Shown here one piece after another: positions 1-8,586 of a stretch of 64,000 nucleotides of DNA. The position numbers and the translations under genes are program-made. The first letter of the stretch is position 1; the number at the start of each line of letters is the position of its first letter. The notes under the pieces are model-generated. The model saw only the letters and a program-made list of their open reading frames with translations. It was not told the origin of the DNA and made no database searches. This stretch comes from CAXXXW01 sp963665555 (GTDB taxonomy: Bacteria > Pseudomonadota > Alphaproteobacteria > Thalassobaculales > Thalassobaculaceae), in NCBI GenBank assembly GCA_963665555.2, contig OY762308.1, positions 1,240,001 to 1,304,000 of the forward strand, read 5' to 3'.

Positions 1-784
1 TTTCGGCCTGTCCGGCTCGGAAGGCCCCTACGAGGACCTCGACGCTTTTCTGAACTCCGCCGACGAACTGGCTCACTCCCTTTTGGAAATGGGCATCGAC
101 GGCATGAAAATCTGGCCGTTCGACTTCGCGGCGGAGGCTTCGGGCGGCCGCTACATCTCGGCCGCCGACCTCGACGGGGCGCTGGAGCCTTTCGCCAAAA
201 TCCGCCGCGCCGTGGGCGACCGGATGGACGTGATGGCGGAGATGCATTCGCTGTGGGACCGGCCCCAGGCCGTGCGCATCGCCCGCGCGCTGGAGCAGTA
301 CGAGCCGTTCTGGGTCGAGGACCCGGTCTTCATGGACCACCTGGCGTCGCTCGACGAGGTGGCGCGGGCGACCACCTGCCCCATCGCGGTCGGGGAGACG
401 CGCGGCGGCGCGGCCGATTTCCGCTACCTGCTCGAACTCGACAGCCTGGGCCAGATCATCATGGACGTGGCCTGGTGCGGCGGGATCACCGAGGCGCGCA
501 AGATCGCCCACATGGCCGAGCCGTGGCACATCCCGGTCGCGTTCCACGACTGCACCGGCCCGGTGACGCTCGCCGCCTCCACCCACCTCGCGCTGGCCAG
601 CCCGAACTGCCACATCCAGGAGATGGTGCGCGCCTTCTATTACGGCTGGTACGGGGAGCTGGTGACGGACCTGCCGCCGGTCGAGCGGGGCCGCATCCGC
701 GCGCCCGACGCGCCGGGCCTCGGCCTCGCCCTGCAGCCGGGCGTGACGAAGCGCGCCGACTGTACGGTCCGCCGCAGCGCGTGA
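1..784 (+). CDS. Mandelate racemase/muconate lactonizing enzyme family protein (5' end outside window)
   Basis: This is the C-terminal part of an enolase-superfamily enzyme; the reading frame is open from base 2, so the start lies outside the window. The visible 260 codons contain the barrel-domain signatures: a lysine-containing strand (GMKIWPFD), successive acidic metal ligands in DVMAEMHS, WVEDP and VGETRG, and a histidine in the last strands (VAFHDCTGP). Such enzymes abstract a proton alpha to a carboxylate and bind Mg2+; many of this type dehydrate sugar acids. The substrate cannot be told from sequence. It converges on nadK with a gap of only 35 bases. Confidence 0.85.
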   Translation, partial: FGLSGSEGPYEDLDAFLNSADELAHSLLEMGIDGMKIWPFDFAAEASGGRYISAADLDGALEPFAKIRRAVGDRMDVMAEMHSLWDRPQAVRIARALEQYEPFWVEDPVFMDHLASLDEVARATTCPIAVGETRGGAADFRYLLELDSLGQIIMDVAWCGGITEARKIAHMAEPWHIPVAFHDCTGPVTLAASTHLALASPNCHIQEMVRAFYYGWYGELVTDLPPVERGRIRAPDAPGLGLALQPGVTKRADCTVRRSA

Positions 785-819
785 CGCGCCGGGGCGCGCG
801 ACATCGCGCCGGGGCGCCG

Positions 820-1587
820 TCAGGGCGCGAACTGCTCCTTCATCAGGCGCTCGTCGAAATTGTGTTCGGGGTCGTGCAGGAGGCGGAGCGCGATTTCCCG
901 GTCCTCGACGACCGTGACGGCGGCGATGTCGCGCACCTCCGTCGCGTCCGCCGTCGCGCTGACCGGCCGCTTGGCGGTGTCCAGCGCCTCGACGCGGATG
1001 CGCGCCTTGTTGTCGAGCAGCGCGCCGCGCCAGCGCCGGGGGCGGAAGGCGCTGATCGGCGTCATCGCCAGCACGCCGGCCCCGAGCGGCACGATCGGCC
1101 CGTGCGCCGAGAGGTTGTAGGCGGTGCTCCCCGCCGGCGTCGAGACGATCAGGCCGTCGCACAACAGGTCCGCCATGCGCTCGGCGCCGTCGATGACGAC
1201 GCGGAGCCGGGCCGTCTGCGCGGTCTGGCGCAGCAGCGAGACCTCGTTGATCGCCAGCGCCTCCCGGCGTTCGCCGGCGACCGTCTCCACCGTCATCCGC
1301 AGCGGGTGGAGCGTGACCGGCGTCGCCGCCGCGAGGCGTTCGAGCAGGCCGTCCTCGGCGTATTCGTTCATCAGGAAGCCGATGGTGCCGCGGTTCATGC
1401 CGAAGACCTCGACCGGGCGGTCGAAATGCCGGCGCAGCGTCTCCAGCATCAGCCCGTCGCCGCCGAGCGCGACGATCACGTCCGCCTCCTCCGGCGGGAC
1501 CGCGGCGTAGCGGGCCGACAGCGCCTTCCCGGCCGCGGCCGCCTCGGGCGCGGAGGAAGCGACGAAAGCGATCCCGCGGCGCGCCAC
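820..1587 (-). CDS. nadK: NAD kinase
   Basis: The 255-aa product has the NAD kinase signatures: the GGDG phosphate-binding loop (VALGGDGLMLETL), NRGTIGFLMN, and the second nucleotide-binding segment STPAGSTAYNLSAHGP. It phosphorylates NAD to NADP with ATP in the cytoplasm. I chose the GTG at 1587 because a GGAG ribosome site sits 8 bases upstream and it gives the usual length of alphaproteobacterial NadK; the frame is open further upstream but that part would overlap the preceding gene. It starts 29 bases after the stop of the unidentified gene 1617-2987 and could be co-transcribed with it. Confidence 0.93.
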   Translation of the reverse strand: MARRGIAFVASSAPEAAAAGKALSARYAAVPPEEADVIVALGGDGLMLETLRRHFDRPVEVFGMNRGTIGFLMNEYAEDGLLERLAAATPVTLHPLRMTVETVAGERREALAINEVSLLRQTAQTARLRVVIDGAERMADLLCDGLIVSTPAGSTAYNLSAHGPIVPLGAGVLAMTPISAFRPRRWRGALLDNKARIRVEALDTAKRPVSATADATEVRDIAAVTVVEDREIALRLLHDPEHNFDERLMKEQFAP

Positions 1588-1616
1588 CGGCGAGGCTCCG
1601 GCCCGGGGCGCGGCGC

Positions 1617-2987
1617 TCAGCCGCTCCAGGGCGCGATCGCCTCCTTGAGCCGGCGATAGCCGTCGAGGAAGCCGGGCCGCGCGCCGGAATACACCTCGTC
1701 GAACCGGGCGAGCGCGTCGTCGAGCCAGGCGCGCAGGCGCCCGTTGCCCGGATTGGCGTCGAGATAGGCGTCGCGGATCAGCACGAAATGGATGCGCGGG
1801 TCGTAGGGCTGCTTGGTCCCGCCGACCCATTCGTCGCCGTCCAGCAGGCGCAGCAGCATCGCGTCGGCCGAACCGAGCGTCTGCTCGTGGATCGCCGGGC
1901 CGGACATGCGGTGCATCACCGAGGTCATGTCGCGCCCGTTGCCGGTGACGTAGCCGAGATCGGCCCACAGTTTCCGCGTGTCCGTCTCGTGGCCGAGATG
2001 GCCGGCCACCTTGCCGGCGAAGGCGCGCAGCGGGTCCGAGGCGTCGGCCAGCAGGTCGGTCAGCCGGTCGCCGTCGAGGTCCGTCGCCAGCACGATGCAG
2101 TCGCGCCGCTCGATCAGGTCCCAGAGCAGCAGGCCGTAATTGGTGTCGGCGATGTGCTGCTCGATCCGGCCGCCCCACGCCTCCATGCCGTCCTTGAAAT
2201 CGGCGGGCAGCAGCGCGGCGATCGCGTCGACGCGCTCGCGGTGCTCCTCGTAGGGATCGACGGCGTATTTGCGCCCGACCTCGAACCTCGTGCCCCGGAG
2301 CAGCCAGGCGTGAAGGCCGGCGTTGATCCCGTCCTCCATCGCCTGGGTCGGCTTCATGGCGACGCGGCCGAGCCGGCCGGTCTCGTGCACCATCCGAAGG
2401 AACAGGCGGTTGGCGTAGGCCATCTGGATCGCCGGCGTGTTCATCTCGGAATGGATCGTCCCGGTCGCCTCGTCCACGGAGAAAGCCGCCCGGTCCTGCG
2501 AATAGGGCAGGCAGGGCATCGAGCGCACCACCGTGACCGGCCCGTAGGGGCGCACATTGCAGTACACGCCGGCGCTGGTCCTGAGCGGCGCGTTGCCGGA
2601 CTTGCCCATCACCACCACGCGCCCGCCCGCGCCGTCGTTCACATAGGCGTCGCCGGCGGTGGACCACTTGATCGAGATGCACGGCATGTTGCCGAACCAG
2701 GACAGGCAGGCCAGCTTCGTGTCGTGGCGGTATTGCGACCACATCGGCACCGCGTAGAAGGGCAGGCCCAGGATGTCGATGGCGGCCACGGTGCCGAGCA
2801 GCGCGTAGGCGTCGGTCAGCGAATGGGCCACCGGCGCGATCCCGCCGGCGAAGTTGCCGCCCTTCCACACCGCCGCCTCCGGATGGCCGTCGGGCCGGAT
2901 GTCGGCCGGCTCGTAGAGCGCCCGCAGCGCCTCGAACAGGTCGCCGCCCTCGGCCTCGGTGCGCGCGATCCGCATCAGGTCCAGCAT
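1617..2987 (-). CDS. Unidentified 456-aa protein
   Basis: I do not recognise this family. The protein appears soluble, with no signal peptide or membrane segment, and has a mixed composition rich in aromatic and acidic residues. Noticeable segments are WSQYRHDTKLACLSWFGN, PYSQDRAAFSVDE and ATDLDGDRLTDLL; the last resembles an acidic loop but no metal site can be claimed. I prefer the ATG at 2987 over the GTG at 3002 because GGAAGAGG lies just upstream of the ATG and nothing comparable precedes the GTG. It precedes nadK closely on the same strand, which suggests co-transcription but does not show function. Confidence 0.75.
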   Translation of the reverse strand: MLDLMRIARTEAEGGDLFEALRALYEPADIRPDGHPEAAVWKGGNFAGGIAPVAHSLTDAYALLGTVAAIDILGLPFYAVPMWSQYRHDTKLACLSWFGNMPCISIKWSTAGDAYVNDGAGGRVVVMGKSGNAPLRTSAGVYCNVRPYGPVTVVRSMPCLPYSQDRAAFSVDEATGTIHSEMNTPAIQMAYANRLFLRMVHETGRLGRVAMKPTQAMEDGINAGLHAWLLRGTRFEVGRKYAVDPYEEHRERVDAIAALLPADFKDGMEAWGGRIEQHIADTNYGLLLWDLIERRDCIVLATDLDGDRLTDLLADASDPLRAFAGKVAGHLGHETDTRKLWADLGYVTGNGRDMTSVMHRMSGPAIHEQTLGSADAMLLRLLDGDEWVGGTKQPYDPRIHFVLIRDAYLDANPGNGRLRAWLDDALARFDEVYSGARPGFLDGYRRLKEAIAPWSG

Positions 2988-3112
2988 GTCCGCCTCTTCC
3001 ACGGGTGGGGAGCCGCGCCGCGCCGGGAGCGCCGGGCCGCGCGCGCGTCTCTATGATGGTTCGGGGCGCGCCTGTAAAGGCCGGAGCGGCCGCGGCCCGC
3101 CGAGCCGGGCTT

Positions 3113-4090
3113 TCAACGCAGGGCCGCGAGCAGCGGCATCGCCTCGCCGGCGAACCGCTCCATCTGCTCGGCGCGGCGCTCGTAGGGGCCGACCAGGTCG
3201 ACGATGAGGTGGCGGACCCCGGCGGCGTGGAACCCGGCGATCCGCGCGGCCACGTCCGAGGGCGAGCCGAGCGCGGCGTAGCGTTCGGCGGCGCGCCGGA
3301 AATCCATCGCGTAGCGCTTGGAGAGCGAGGCCGCGGCGACCTCCAGCGCGGTCTCGTAATCGTCGTCCACCCGGACGAACAGCAGGTGGCCGGTCCCGAA
3401 CCGCGCGATCCGCCGGCCCGCCGCCTCGGCCGATGCCGCGATGCTGGCGAGCGCGTCGCGGTACATCTCCGGCGTCACCACATAGGAGACATAGCCGTCG
3501 GCCAGCCGCCCCATGCGCCGGAAGGCCGCCTCGCGCCGCCCGCCGAACCAGACCGGCGGCCCGCCCGGCTGGCGCGGCGGCGGCGTCATGAGCACGTCGG
3601 AGAAGCGGAAGAACCGGCCCTCGTGGCTCGCCGGGGCGCCGGTCCACAGCTTGCGCATCGCCTCGACGCTCTCGCCGAGGCGGGCGCCGCGCTCGCCGAT
3701 CGGCACGCCCGCGACCTCGTACTCCTTGGGGAACTCGCCGCCGATGCCGACGCCGAGGATCAGCCGCCCCTCGGTCAGGTGGTCGAGCGTGGCGACCTGC
3801 TTGGCGGCCGGGCCGGGATGGCGCAGCGGCAGCAGGTACACGCCGGTTCCGAGCAACAGCCGCCGGCTCGCCACCGCCGCCTGGGCCAGCAGCAGGAACG
3901 GGTCGAGGAAGGGCAGCGGCATGGAGAGGTGGTCGCCGACCCAGAGCGAGTCGAACCCGGCCCGGTCCGCCGATTCGACGAAGGCGACCAGGTCGTCGAT
4001 CCTGGGCGCCCACGGCCCGTCCCGCCCGTCCGGCTCGCGGTGGATGGTCTGCACGCCGATCAGGAGGCGGTCGTCGAGCGGAAGCGTCAT
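3113..4090 (-). CDS. LLM class flavin-dependent oxidoreductase
   Basis: The 325-aa product is a luciferase-like monooxygenase-fold protein: an N-terminal strand plus GFDSLWVGDHLSMPLPF, the LGTGVYLLPLRHP strand, the central TEGRLILGVGIGGEF and the late PVWFGGRREAA segment are typical of the flavin/F420-binding barrel. Members of this family oxidise diverse organic substrates with reduced FMN or F420, so no substrate can be assigned. Full length for the family. It lies alone on the minus strand between the restriction endonuclease gene and the unidentified gene at 1617, separated from both by over 40 bases. Confidence 0.85.
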   Translation of the reverse strand: MTLPLDDRLLIGVQTIHREPDGRDGPWAPRIDDLVAFVESADRAGFDSLWVGDHLSMPLPFLDPFLLLAQAAVASRRLLLGTGVYLLPLRHPGPAAKQVATLDHLTEGRLILGVGIGGEFPKEYEVAGVPIGERGARLGESVEAMRKLWTGAPASHEGRFFRFSDVLMTPPPRQPGGPPVWFGGRREAAFRRMGRLADGYVSYVVTPEMYRDALASIAASAEAAGRRIARFGTGHLLFVRVDDDYETALEVAAASLSKRYAMDFRRAAERYAALGSPSDVAARIAGFHAAGVRHLIVDLVGPYERRAEQMERFAGEAMPLLAALR

Positions 4091-4131
4091 CGCGCGGGGC
4101 CTTTCGGCTGGGGGCGGGAAGTGGCGGGAAG

Positions 4132-4743
4132 CTAGGGCAGAACGCCGACCAGCACCAGCGGAACCGCCGGCGCGCCGCGCCCCTGCCGCAGCACATTCAG
4201 CAAATCCCGTTCGTAGTACGCCACTCCCGACGACATCTCCCGTTCCATCTCCTTCATCGGCAAAATCTCGATCCCGACATCGATGACGCCGGAAACGAAG
4301 AAACTCAGGTGTTTAACGAACAGGTCGTGCGCGACGAACGCATATTTGCCGAATTGCACTTCGACCGCCACCCGGTCCTTCACGAAATCGGTTTGGTTAT
4401 ACGAGTAAATCGGGACACGACCCGTCGCTTCTATGGCCCGCTTTTGGTCCTGTTCGGGCAATCCCTGGATGCCGCGCAGCAGCCTCTCGTCGTCGGTCAC
4501 CCAGAACGCGGACCGCCGTTCCTTCCAGCCGCGCGCGGCCAATCGTTCCTTGAAGGCTTTGTTCATCTCCGGCGGCGAATACAATGCTCTGCCTTGCATG
4601 TTTTTCTCTTTCGAGACCTTGGTCTTGTACCGCGACGCATCGATGCTCGCGATTGTCTCCAGCACCTCCTCCCAGAGTTCGCGACGGTGGACGATAAGGA
4701 ACTCCTCGCCGTTGAGGTGGGAGTAGCGCGCGCCGATCCTCAT
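4132..4743 (-). CDS. BglII/BstYI-family type II restriction endonuclease
   Basis: The 203-aa protein resembles the BglII family. In TDFVKDRVAVEVQFGK an Asp is followed nine residues later by Glu-x-Gln; this is the spacing of the D84/E93/Q95 active site of BglII, whose Gln in place of the usual Lys is a hallmark. Family members cut GATC-centred palindromes (AGATCT, RGATCY), so a GATC-containing site is a reasonable guess but is not shown by the sequence. The ATG at 4743 overlaps the methyltransferase stop as ATGA, so cutting enzyme synthesis is coupled behind protection. Base composition is clearly less GC-rich than the neighbours, consistent with transfer. Confidence 0.82.
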   Translation of the reverse strand: MRIGARYSHLNGEEFLIVHRRELWEEVLETIASIDASRYKTKVSKEKNMQGRALYSPPEMNKAFKERLAARGWKERRSAFWVTDDERLLRGIQGLPEQDQKRAIEATGRVPIYSYNQTDFVKDRVAVEVQFGKYAFVAHDLFVKHLSFFVSGVIDVGIEILPMKEMEREMSSGVAYYERDLLNVLRQGRGAPAVPLVLVGVLP

Positions 4744-5600
4744 CGGTGTCCCCCGTTCGGCAGGGCCGGATCGTAGATGGGCTTGCCCATCGGCCGGGTC
4801 CTGAGCGTGCCGGCGCGCAGTTCCGCGACCCGGCGGCGCGCGATCTCCACGTATTCCGGCACGATGTCGCACCCCCAGCCCTCCCGTCCGTGCTTCAGCG
4901 CCGCGACGATCGACGAGCCGACGCCCATATGGGGGTCGAAAACGACATCGCCGGGATCGGTCATCGACAGGACCAGGCGCTCGACCAGTTCGACGGGGAA
5001 CTGGCAGGGATGGACGGTCTTTTCCGGGTGGTTGTTCTTCACATTGGGAAAAGCCCAGACGTCGCTCGGGTTCTTGCCCAGCGGATTGCCGGAAAGCTGC
5101 CCGGCCTTCGGCCCCCGGAAGTGCTTCTTGCCGGGATATTTCGAGGGCACACGGATTGGGTCGAGATGCCAAGTATAGTCGTCGCCCTTGGTCCACCAGT
5201 TGACGGTCTCGTAGCGGCCGGACAGGCGGCGCGTGCAGTGCAGCCCATGCCCGAAATGCCAGACGATCCGGTTCCTGAGCTTCAACCCGCGCGCCCGGAA
5301 CGCCGGATAGAGAAGCGCGTCGAGCGGGACGATCTCCCCGTTATCGACGTAATTGCCCACCTGCCAGCACAGCGAGCCGAGCGGATGCAGCAGGCGGACG
5401 CATTCCGCGATGACCTCCTCCTGTTCGGCGACATAACTCTCCAGCGGCGCGCGGCCCTCGTAAGCCTTGCCGATGTTGTAGGGCGGCGAGGTCACGATCA
5501 GCTTGAAGGCGCGGTCCGGGACGCCCGCCATGAAATCGAGGTTGCGCGCGCAAGCCAGGACCGCGTCGCCGGACGCCGCCCCGCCGTGAAACCCGTCCAT
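4740..5600 (-). CDS. Type II DNA methyltransferase (beta-class, SPPY motif; likely N4-cytosine)
   Basis: The 286-aa protein is a beta-class amino-methyltransferase: the catalytic motif IV (TSPPYNIGK) comes first and the SAM-binding motif I (FDPHMGVGSS) near the C terminus, followed by GWGCDIVPEY. SPPY is common in N4-cytosine methyltransferases, and M.BglII is of that kind, so N4-cytosine methylation of the cognate site is likely. The ATG at 5600 is preceded by GGGAGG at 6 bases, which decides it over in-frame starts further upstream. It overlaps the endonuclease gene by 4 bases and together they form a complete modification-restriction pair. Confidence 0.87.
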   Translation of the reverse strand: MDGFHGGAASGDAVLACARNLDFMAGVPDRAFKLIVTSPPYNIGKAYEGRAPLESYVAEQEEVIAECVRLLHPLGSLCWQVGNYVDNGEIVPLDALLYPAFRARGLKLRNRIVWHFGHGLHCTRRLSGRYETVNWWTKGDDYTWHLDPIRVPSKYPGKKHFRGPKAGQLSGNPLGKNPSDVWAFPNVKNNHPEKTVHPCQFPVELVERLVLSMTDPGDVVFDPHMGVGSSIVAALKHGREGWGCDIVPEYVEIARRRVAELRAGTLRTRPMGKPIYDPALPNGGHR

Positions 5601-5713
5601 CGCTTGCCTCCCGCGCGGGGCCGGCGCGCGGCCGGCGGAACAAACCGTATACCACGGGGCGGGGCCGGGCGCCATTCCCGGCCCCGGCGGCGGCCACGGG
5701 TCCGAGGCGGCGC

Positions 5714-6895
5714 CTACAGGCCCGGGCCGACGGCGGCGCCGCGATCGGCCAGCGCGCGGATTTCGGCCCCGGAAAAGCCCAGTTCGGCGAGGATTTCGCG
5801 GCTGTGCTGGCCCAGCGCCGGGGCCGGGCGGGGGTCGCGCGCCGGGGTTTCGGAGAACCGCGCCGCCGGCCGGGCCTGGCGAATCGGGCCGACGCCGGGC
5901 TGGTCGAGTTCGCGCACCAGCCGGTTGTGGAGCACCTGCGGGTTATCGAACATTTCGGCGCGGCGCAGCACCGGGGCGCAGGGCACGTCGTTGCGGTCCA
6001 GCCGCTCCAGCCATTCGGCGCTCGCGCGCCGGGCGAACTCCCCGGCCATGGCGGCGTAGCGCTTGTCCTTGTTGCGGTTGCGGTCGGCCTGGGTGGCGAA
6101 GAGCGGGTCCTCCAGCCAGTCCGGCCGCTCCAGGGCGGCGCACAGGCCGCGCCATTCGGAATCCGAGACCGCGCCGGCGGTGATGTAGCCGTCGGCGGTC
6201 TCGAAAATCCGGTCGTGCGAGGGCGGTGGCAGGCGGCCGCCGTCGGCGACGACGGTGAACGGCCCCATCCCCTCCGGCCACAAGAGCGCCGTCATGGCGT
6301 CGAGCATGGAGACGCGCACATGCTGGCCCCCGCCGCCGCGCTCGCGGCGGAACAGCGCGGCGGTCGCCGCCTGGGCCGCGCAGGCGGCCGTCGTCTTGTC
6401 GGCGATCACGGTGCGGATCATGCGGGGCCGGCCGGTCCCGCCGTCGGCCTGGATGTCCGCGAAGCCCGACACCGCCTGGACCAGCGGGTCGTACACGCGC
6501 TTGCCGGCGTAGGGGCCGCTCTCGCCGAAGCCGTCGATCGAGACGTAGACCAGGCGCGGGTTGCGGGCGCGGACCGCCGGCTCGCCGAAGCCGAGCCGCT
6601 CCATCGCGCCGGGCCGCAGGTTCTGCACCAGCACATCCGCGCGGTCGAGCAGGCGCCACAGCGCGGCGGCGGCCCCCTCGCGCTTCAGGTCCAGCGCCAG
6701 CGACCGCTTGCCCCGGTTGCAGGAGATGAACATCGGCGGCAGGCCGGACTCGGACGACGCGCGGATGAGGTCGCCGCCGGGCGGCTCCACCTTGACCACC
6801 TCGGCCCCCTGGTCGGCGAGCAGCGCCGCCGCCGCCGGCCCGGCGACGACATTGGCGACCTCGACGACGCGGATGCCCTCGAGCGGCCCGCTCAC
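5714..6895 (-). CDS. CaiB/BaiF family CoA-transferase (type III)
   Basis: The 393-aa protein starts with the family signature PLEGIRVVEVANVVAGP, followed by GAEVVKVEPPGGD and SCNRGKRSLALDLK, where the glycine/asparagine-rich segment binds CoA. Family enzymes move CoA between carboxylic acids; a conserved Asp in these enzymes forms the acyl-enzyme, and several acids follow the RGKRSLALD segment, but I cannot place the catalytic one with certainty. The GTG start at 6895 overlaps the GST stop as GTGA, so both genes form an operon. Donor and acceptor acids are unknown. Confidence 0.9.
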   Translation of the reverse strand: MSGPLEGIRVVEVANVVAGPAAAALLADQGAEVVKVEPPGGDLIRASSESGLPPMFISCNRGKRSLALDLKREGAAAALWRLLDRADVLVQNLRPGAMERLGFGEPAVRARNPRLVYVSIDGFGESGPYAGKRVYDPLVQAVSGFADIQADGGTGRPRMIRTVIADKTTAACAAQAATAALFRRERGGGGQHVRVSMLDAMTALLWPEGMGPFTVVADGGRLPPPSHDRIFETADGYITAGAVSDSEWRGLCAALERPDWLEDPLFATQADRNRNKDKRYAAMAGEFARRASAEWLERLDRNDVPCAPVLRRAEMFDNPQVLHNRLVRELDQPGVGPIRQARPAARFSETPARDPRPAPALGQHSREILAELGFSGAEIRALADRGAAVGPGL

Positions 6896-7557
6896 GGCGC
6901 GCCCCCGGCCGCCCGCGCGGCGCCGGGGGCCTCGTTCGCCCGAAGCGCCGCCTGGCAGGCCGGGCGCGCCGCCGCGCGTTCGCGGTAGGCGTGGAAAACC
7001 TCCGGCAGGTCCTGGCCGTAATTGACGGCCCATTCCAGCGTCGAGGCCATCAGGATGTCGACGCCGCTGAACCGCTCGCCCAGCAGCCACGGCCGCCCGT
7101 CCGACGCCATCTCCGCCGCCGCGCCGATCATGCGGGCGAAGTACTCGCCCGACGCCTTGTTGGCGACCGGCGAGTCGCCGTAGATCTCCGGCAGCGACCA
7201 GTGCCGGCGCAGCACATAGAGGCTGGTCGCGTCCAGCTCCATGCAGACGAAGGACATCCATTCGTAATAGCGCGCCCGCGCCGCGCGCTCCCCCGGCGCC
7301 GGGACGAGGGCGCCCTCCCCGTAGGTCTCGCCCAGCCAGGTGACGATCGCCGCGCTCTCGGCGATGGTCACGTCGCCGTCGCGCAGCACCGGGATTTTCC
7401 CGCGCGGGTTCACCGCCCGGAAGGCGGGGCTTTCGGTGTCGGGCGTGCGCGTCACGACGACCTCGGTCCGGTAGTCGAGGCCGAGTTCGGCGAGCGCCCA
7501 GTGCGCGCGCACGGTGCGGGAGGTGCCGACCCCCCAGACGGTCCGCTGGTTCTCCAT
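6892..7557 (-). CDS. Glutathione S-transferase family protein
   Basis: The 221-aa product has a thioredoxin-like N domain with the cis-proline and glutathione-contact segment (NPRGKIPVLRDGDVTIAESAAI) [the key residues are K-I-P-V and E-S], then an all-helical C domain ending in an FSGVDILMASTL helix whose Asp is the conserved folding residue. The start SRTVRAH region has a Ser that could be the catalytic residue. It is the first gene of a two-gene unit with the CoA-transferase. The reaction may be conjugation, isomerisation or thiol transfer. Confidence 0.87.
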   Translation of the reverse strand: MENQRTVWGVGTSRTVRAHWALAELGLDYRTEVVVTRTPDTESPAFRAVNPRGKIPVLRDGDVTIAESAAIVTWLGETYGEGALVPAPGERAARARYYEWMSFVCMELDATSLYVLRRHWSLPEIYGDSPVANKASGEYFARMIGAAAEMASDGRPWLLGERFSGVDILMASTLEWAVNYGQDLPEVFHAYRERAAARPACQAALRANEAPGAARAAGGAP

Positions 7558-7638
7558 GCCGGTCCCTTCCTCGCGGCGGCGGGGCGCGCAGGATGCCAGC
7601 GGCCGGGCCGCGCTTGCAACCGCCGCCGCGCGCCCGTG

Positions 7639-7666
7639 TTGCGCGGGCCGGAGCGCGCCTTATAGT
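7639..7666 (+). promoter_or_regulatory. Sigma-70-like promoter for the gamma carbonic anhydrase gene
   Basis: TTGCGC and TATAGT are separated by 16 bases, 30 bases upstream of the ATG. The divergent GST gene begins at 7557, so the spacer between the two genes carries this promoter. GGGGAGG lies 7 bases before the ATG. Confidence 0.5.
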
Positions 7667-7695
7667 GCGCGTCCGAACGCCGGGGAGGATGCGCG

Positions 7696-8223
7696 ATGCC
7701 GGTTTACGCCGTGGACGGGAAGGCCCCCGTCATCGACGAGAGCGTCTATATCGCCGACGGCGCGACCGCGATCGGCGACGTGACGCTGGCCGCCGATGTC
7801 GGCCTGTGGACCGGCGCGGTGCTGCGCGGCGACAACGACTGGATACGGATCGGCCCCGGCACGAATGTGCAGGAGAACGCGGTGCTGCACGCCGATCCGG
7901 GCTTTCCGCTTTCGGTGGGCGCGAACGTCACGGTCGGGCACCTGGCGATGCTGCACGGCTGCACGGTCGCCGACGGGGCGCTGATCGGCATAAGGGCGGT
8001 GGTGCTGAACGGCGCGGAGATCGGCGAGGAGTGCCTGGTCGGCGCCGGCGCCCTGGTGACGGAGGGCAAGCGCTTCCCGCCGCGCTCGCTGATCGTCGGC
8101 GCGCCGGCCCGCGCGATCCGCGAGGTCGGGCCGGAGCTGCTGGAGACGATGCGCCGCGACACCGCCGACTACGTGGCCCGCGCCCGCCGCTACAAGCGCA
8201 CGCTGGAGCGGATCGGCGGGTAG
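7696..8223 (+). CDS. Gamma carbonic anhydrase family protein
   Basis: The 175-aa protein is a left-handed parallel beta-helix built of hexapeptide turns (for example TAIGDVTLAADV, NGAEIGEECLVGAGALV) with a C-terminal helix. The three metal histidines expected in the family appear in NVQENAVLHAD and VTVGHLAMLHGC. Proteins of this type bind Zn or Fe; many bacterial homologues are weak or inactive carbonic anhydrases, so CO2 hydration is not certain. GGGGAGG lies 7 bases before the ATG. It is separated from the HigB gene by 62 bases and probably has its own promoter. Confidence 0.9.
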   Translation: MPVYAVDGKAPVIDESVYIADGATAIGDVTLAADVGLWTGAVLRGDNDWIRIGPGTNVQENAVLHADPGFPLSVGANVTVGHLAMLHGCTVADGALIGIRAVVLNGAEIGEECLVGAGALVTEGKRFPPRSLIVGAPARAIREVGPELLETMRRDTADYVARARRYKRTLERIGG

Positions 8224-8285
8224 CGGCGGGCGCTTTTCCGCCGCAAGGGAACGGGTGCCATGGCGGATCGAAAGAGGAGACAAGC

Positions 8286-8570
8286 GTGATACGCGGCTTT
8301 GCAAACCGTGAAACGCGGAATGTATTCGACGGCGTAGCCGAGCGCGCTTTCCCTGCCAGGATTCTGGAGCGGGCGCGGCGGAAACTGGACCGAATCCACT
8401 ACGCGGCCGAAATCGACGACCTGCGGGTTCCGCCGGGCAACCGGCTCGAAAAGCTGCGCGGAAACCGCGAAGGGCAACACAGCATTCGCGTTTCGCGCGG
8501 CTGGCGGATATGCTTCGAGTGGCGGGACGGTGACGCCCACGATGTCGAATTGAACAACCACTACGAATGA
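8286..8570 (+). CDS. higB: HigB/RelE-type toxin
   Basis: The 94-aa protein is a plasmid-maintenance killer type (RelE fold). It carries the family pattern: RKLDRIHYAAEIDDLRVPPG, then NRLEKLRGNREGQHSIRVS and a C-terminal strand ending in a conserved His (VELNNHYE). HigB toxins cleave mRNA on the ribosome. I use the GTG at 8286 because AGGAGA lies 5 bases upstream and the length matches the family. Toxin precedes antitoxin, as is normal for hig loci; HigA starts 16 bases downstream. Confidence 0.9.
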   Translation: MIRGFANRETRNVFDGVAERAFPARILERARRKLDRIHYAAEIDDLRVPPGNRLEKLRGNREGQHSIRVSRGWRICFEWRDGDAHDVELNNHYE

Positions 8571-8586
8571 CGGCCGGGAGGAAGCC

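Noticed and set aside
253..1659. Long open frames opposite or out of frame with real genes, for example 253-1659
   Set aside because: High GC makes long spurious frames. They are Arg/Pro/Gly-rich, lack domain motifs and overlap well-supported genes (enolase-family protein, nadK).
2987..3002. GTG at 3002 as the start of the unidentified 456-aa protein
   Set aside because: No ribosome site precedes it, whereas GGAAGAGG precedes the ATG at 2987.
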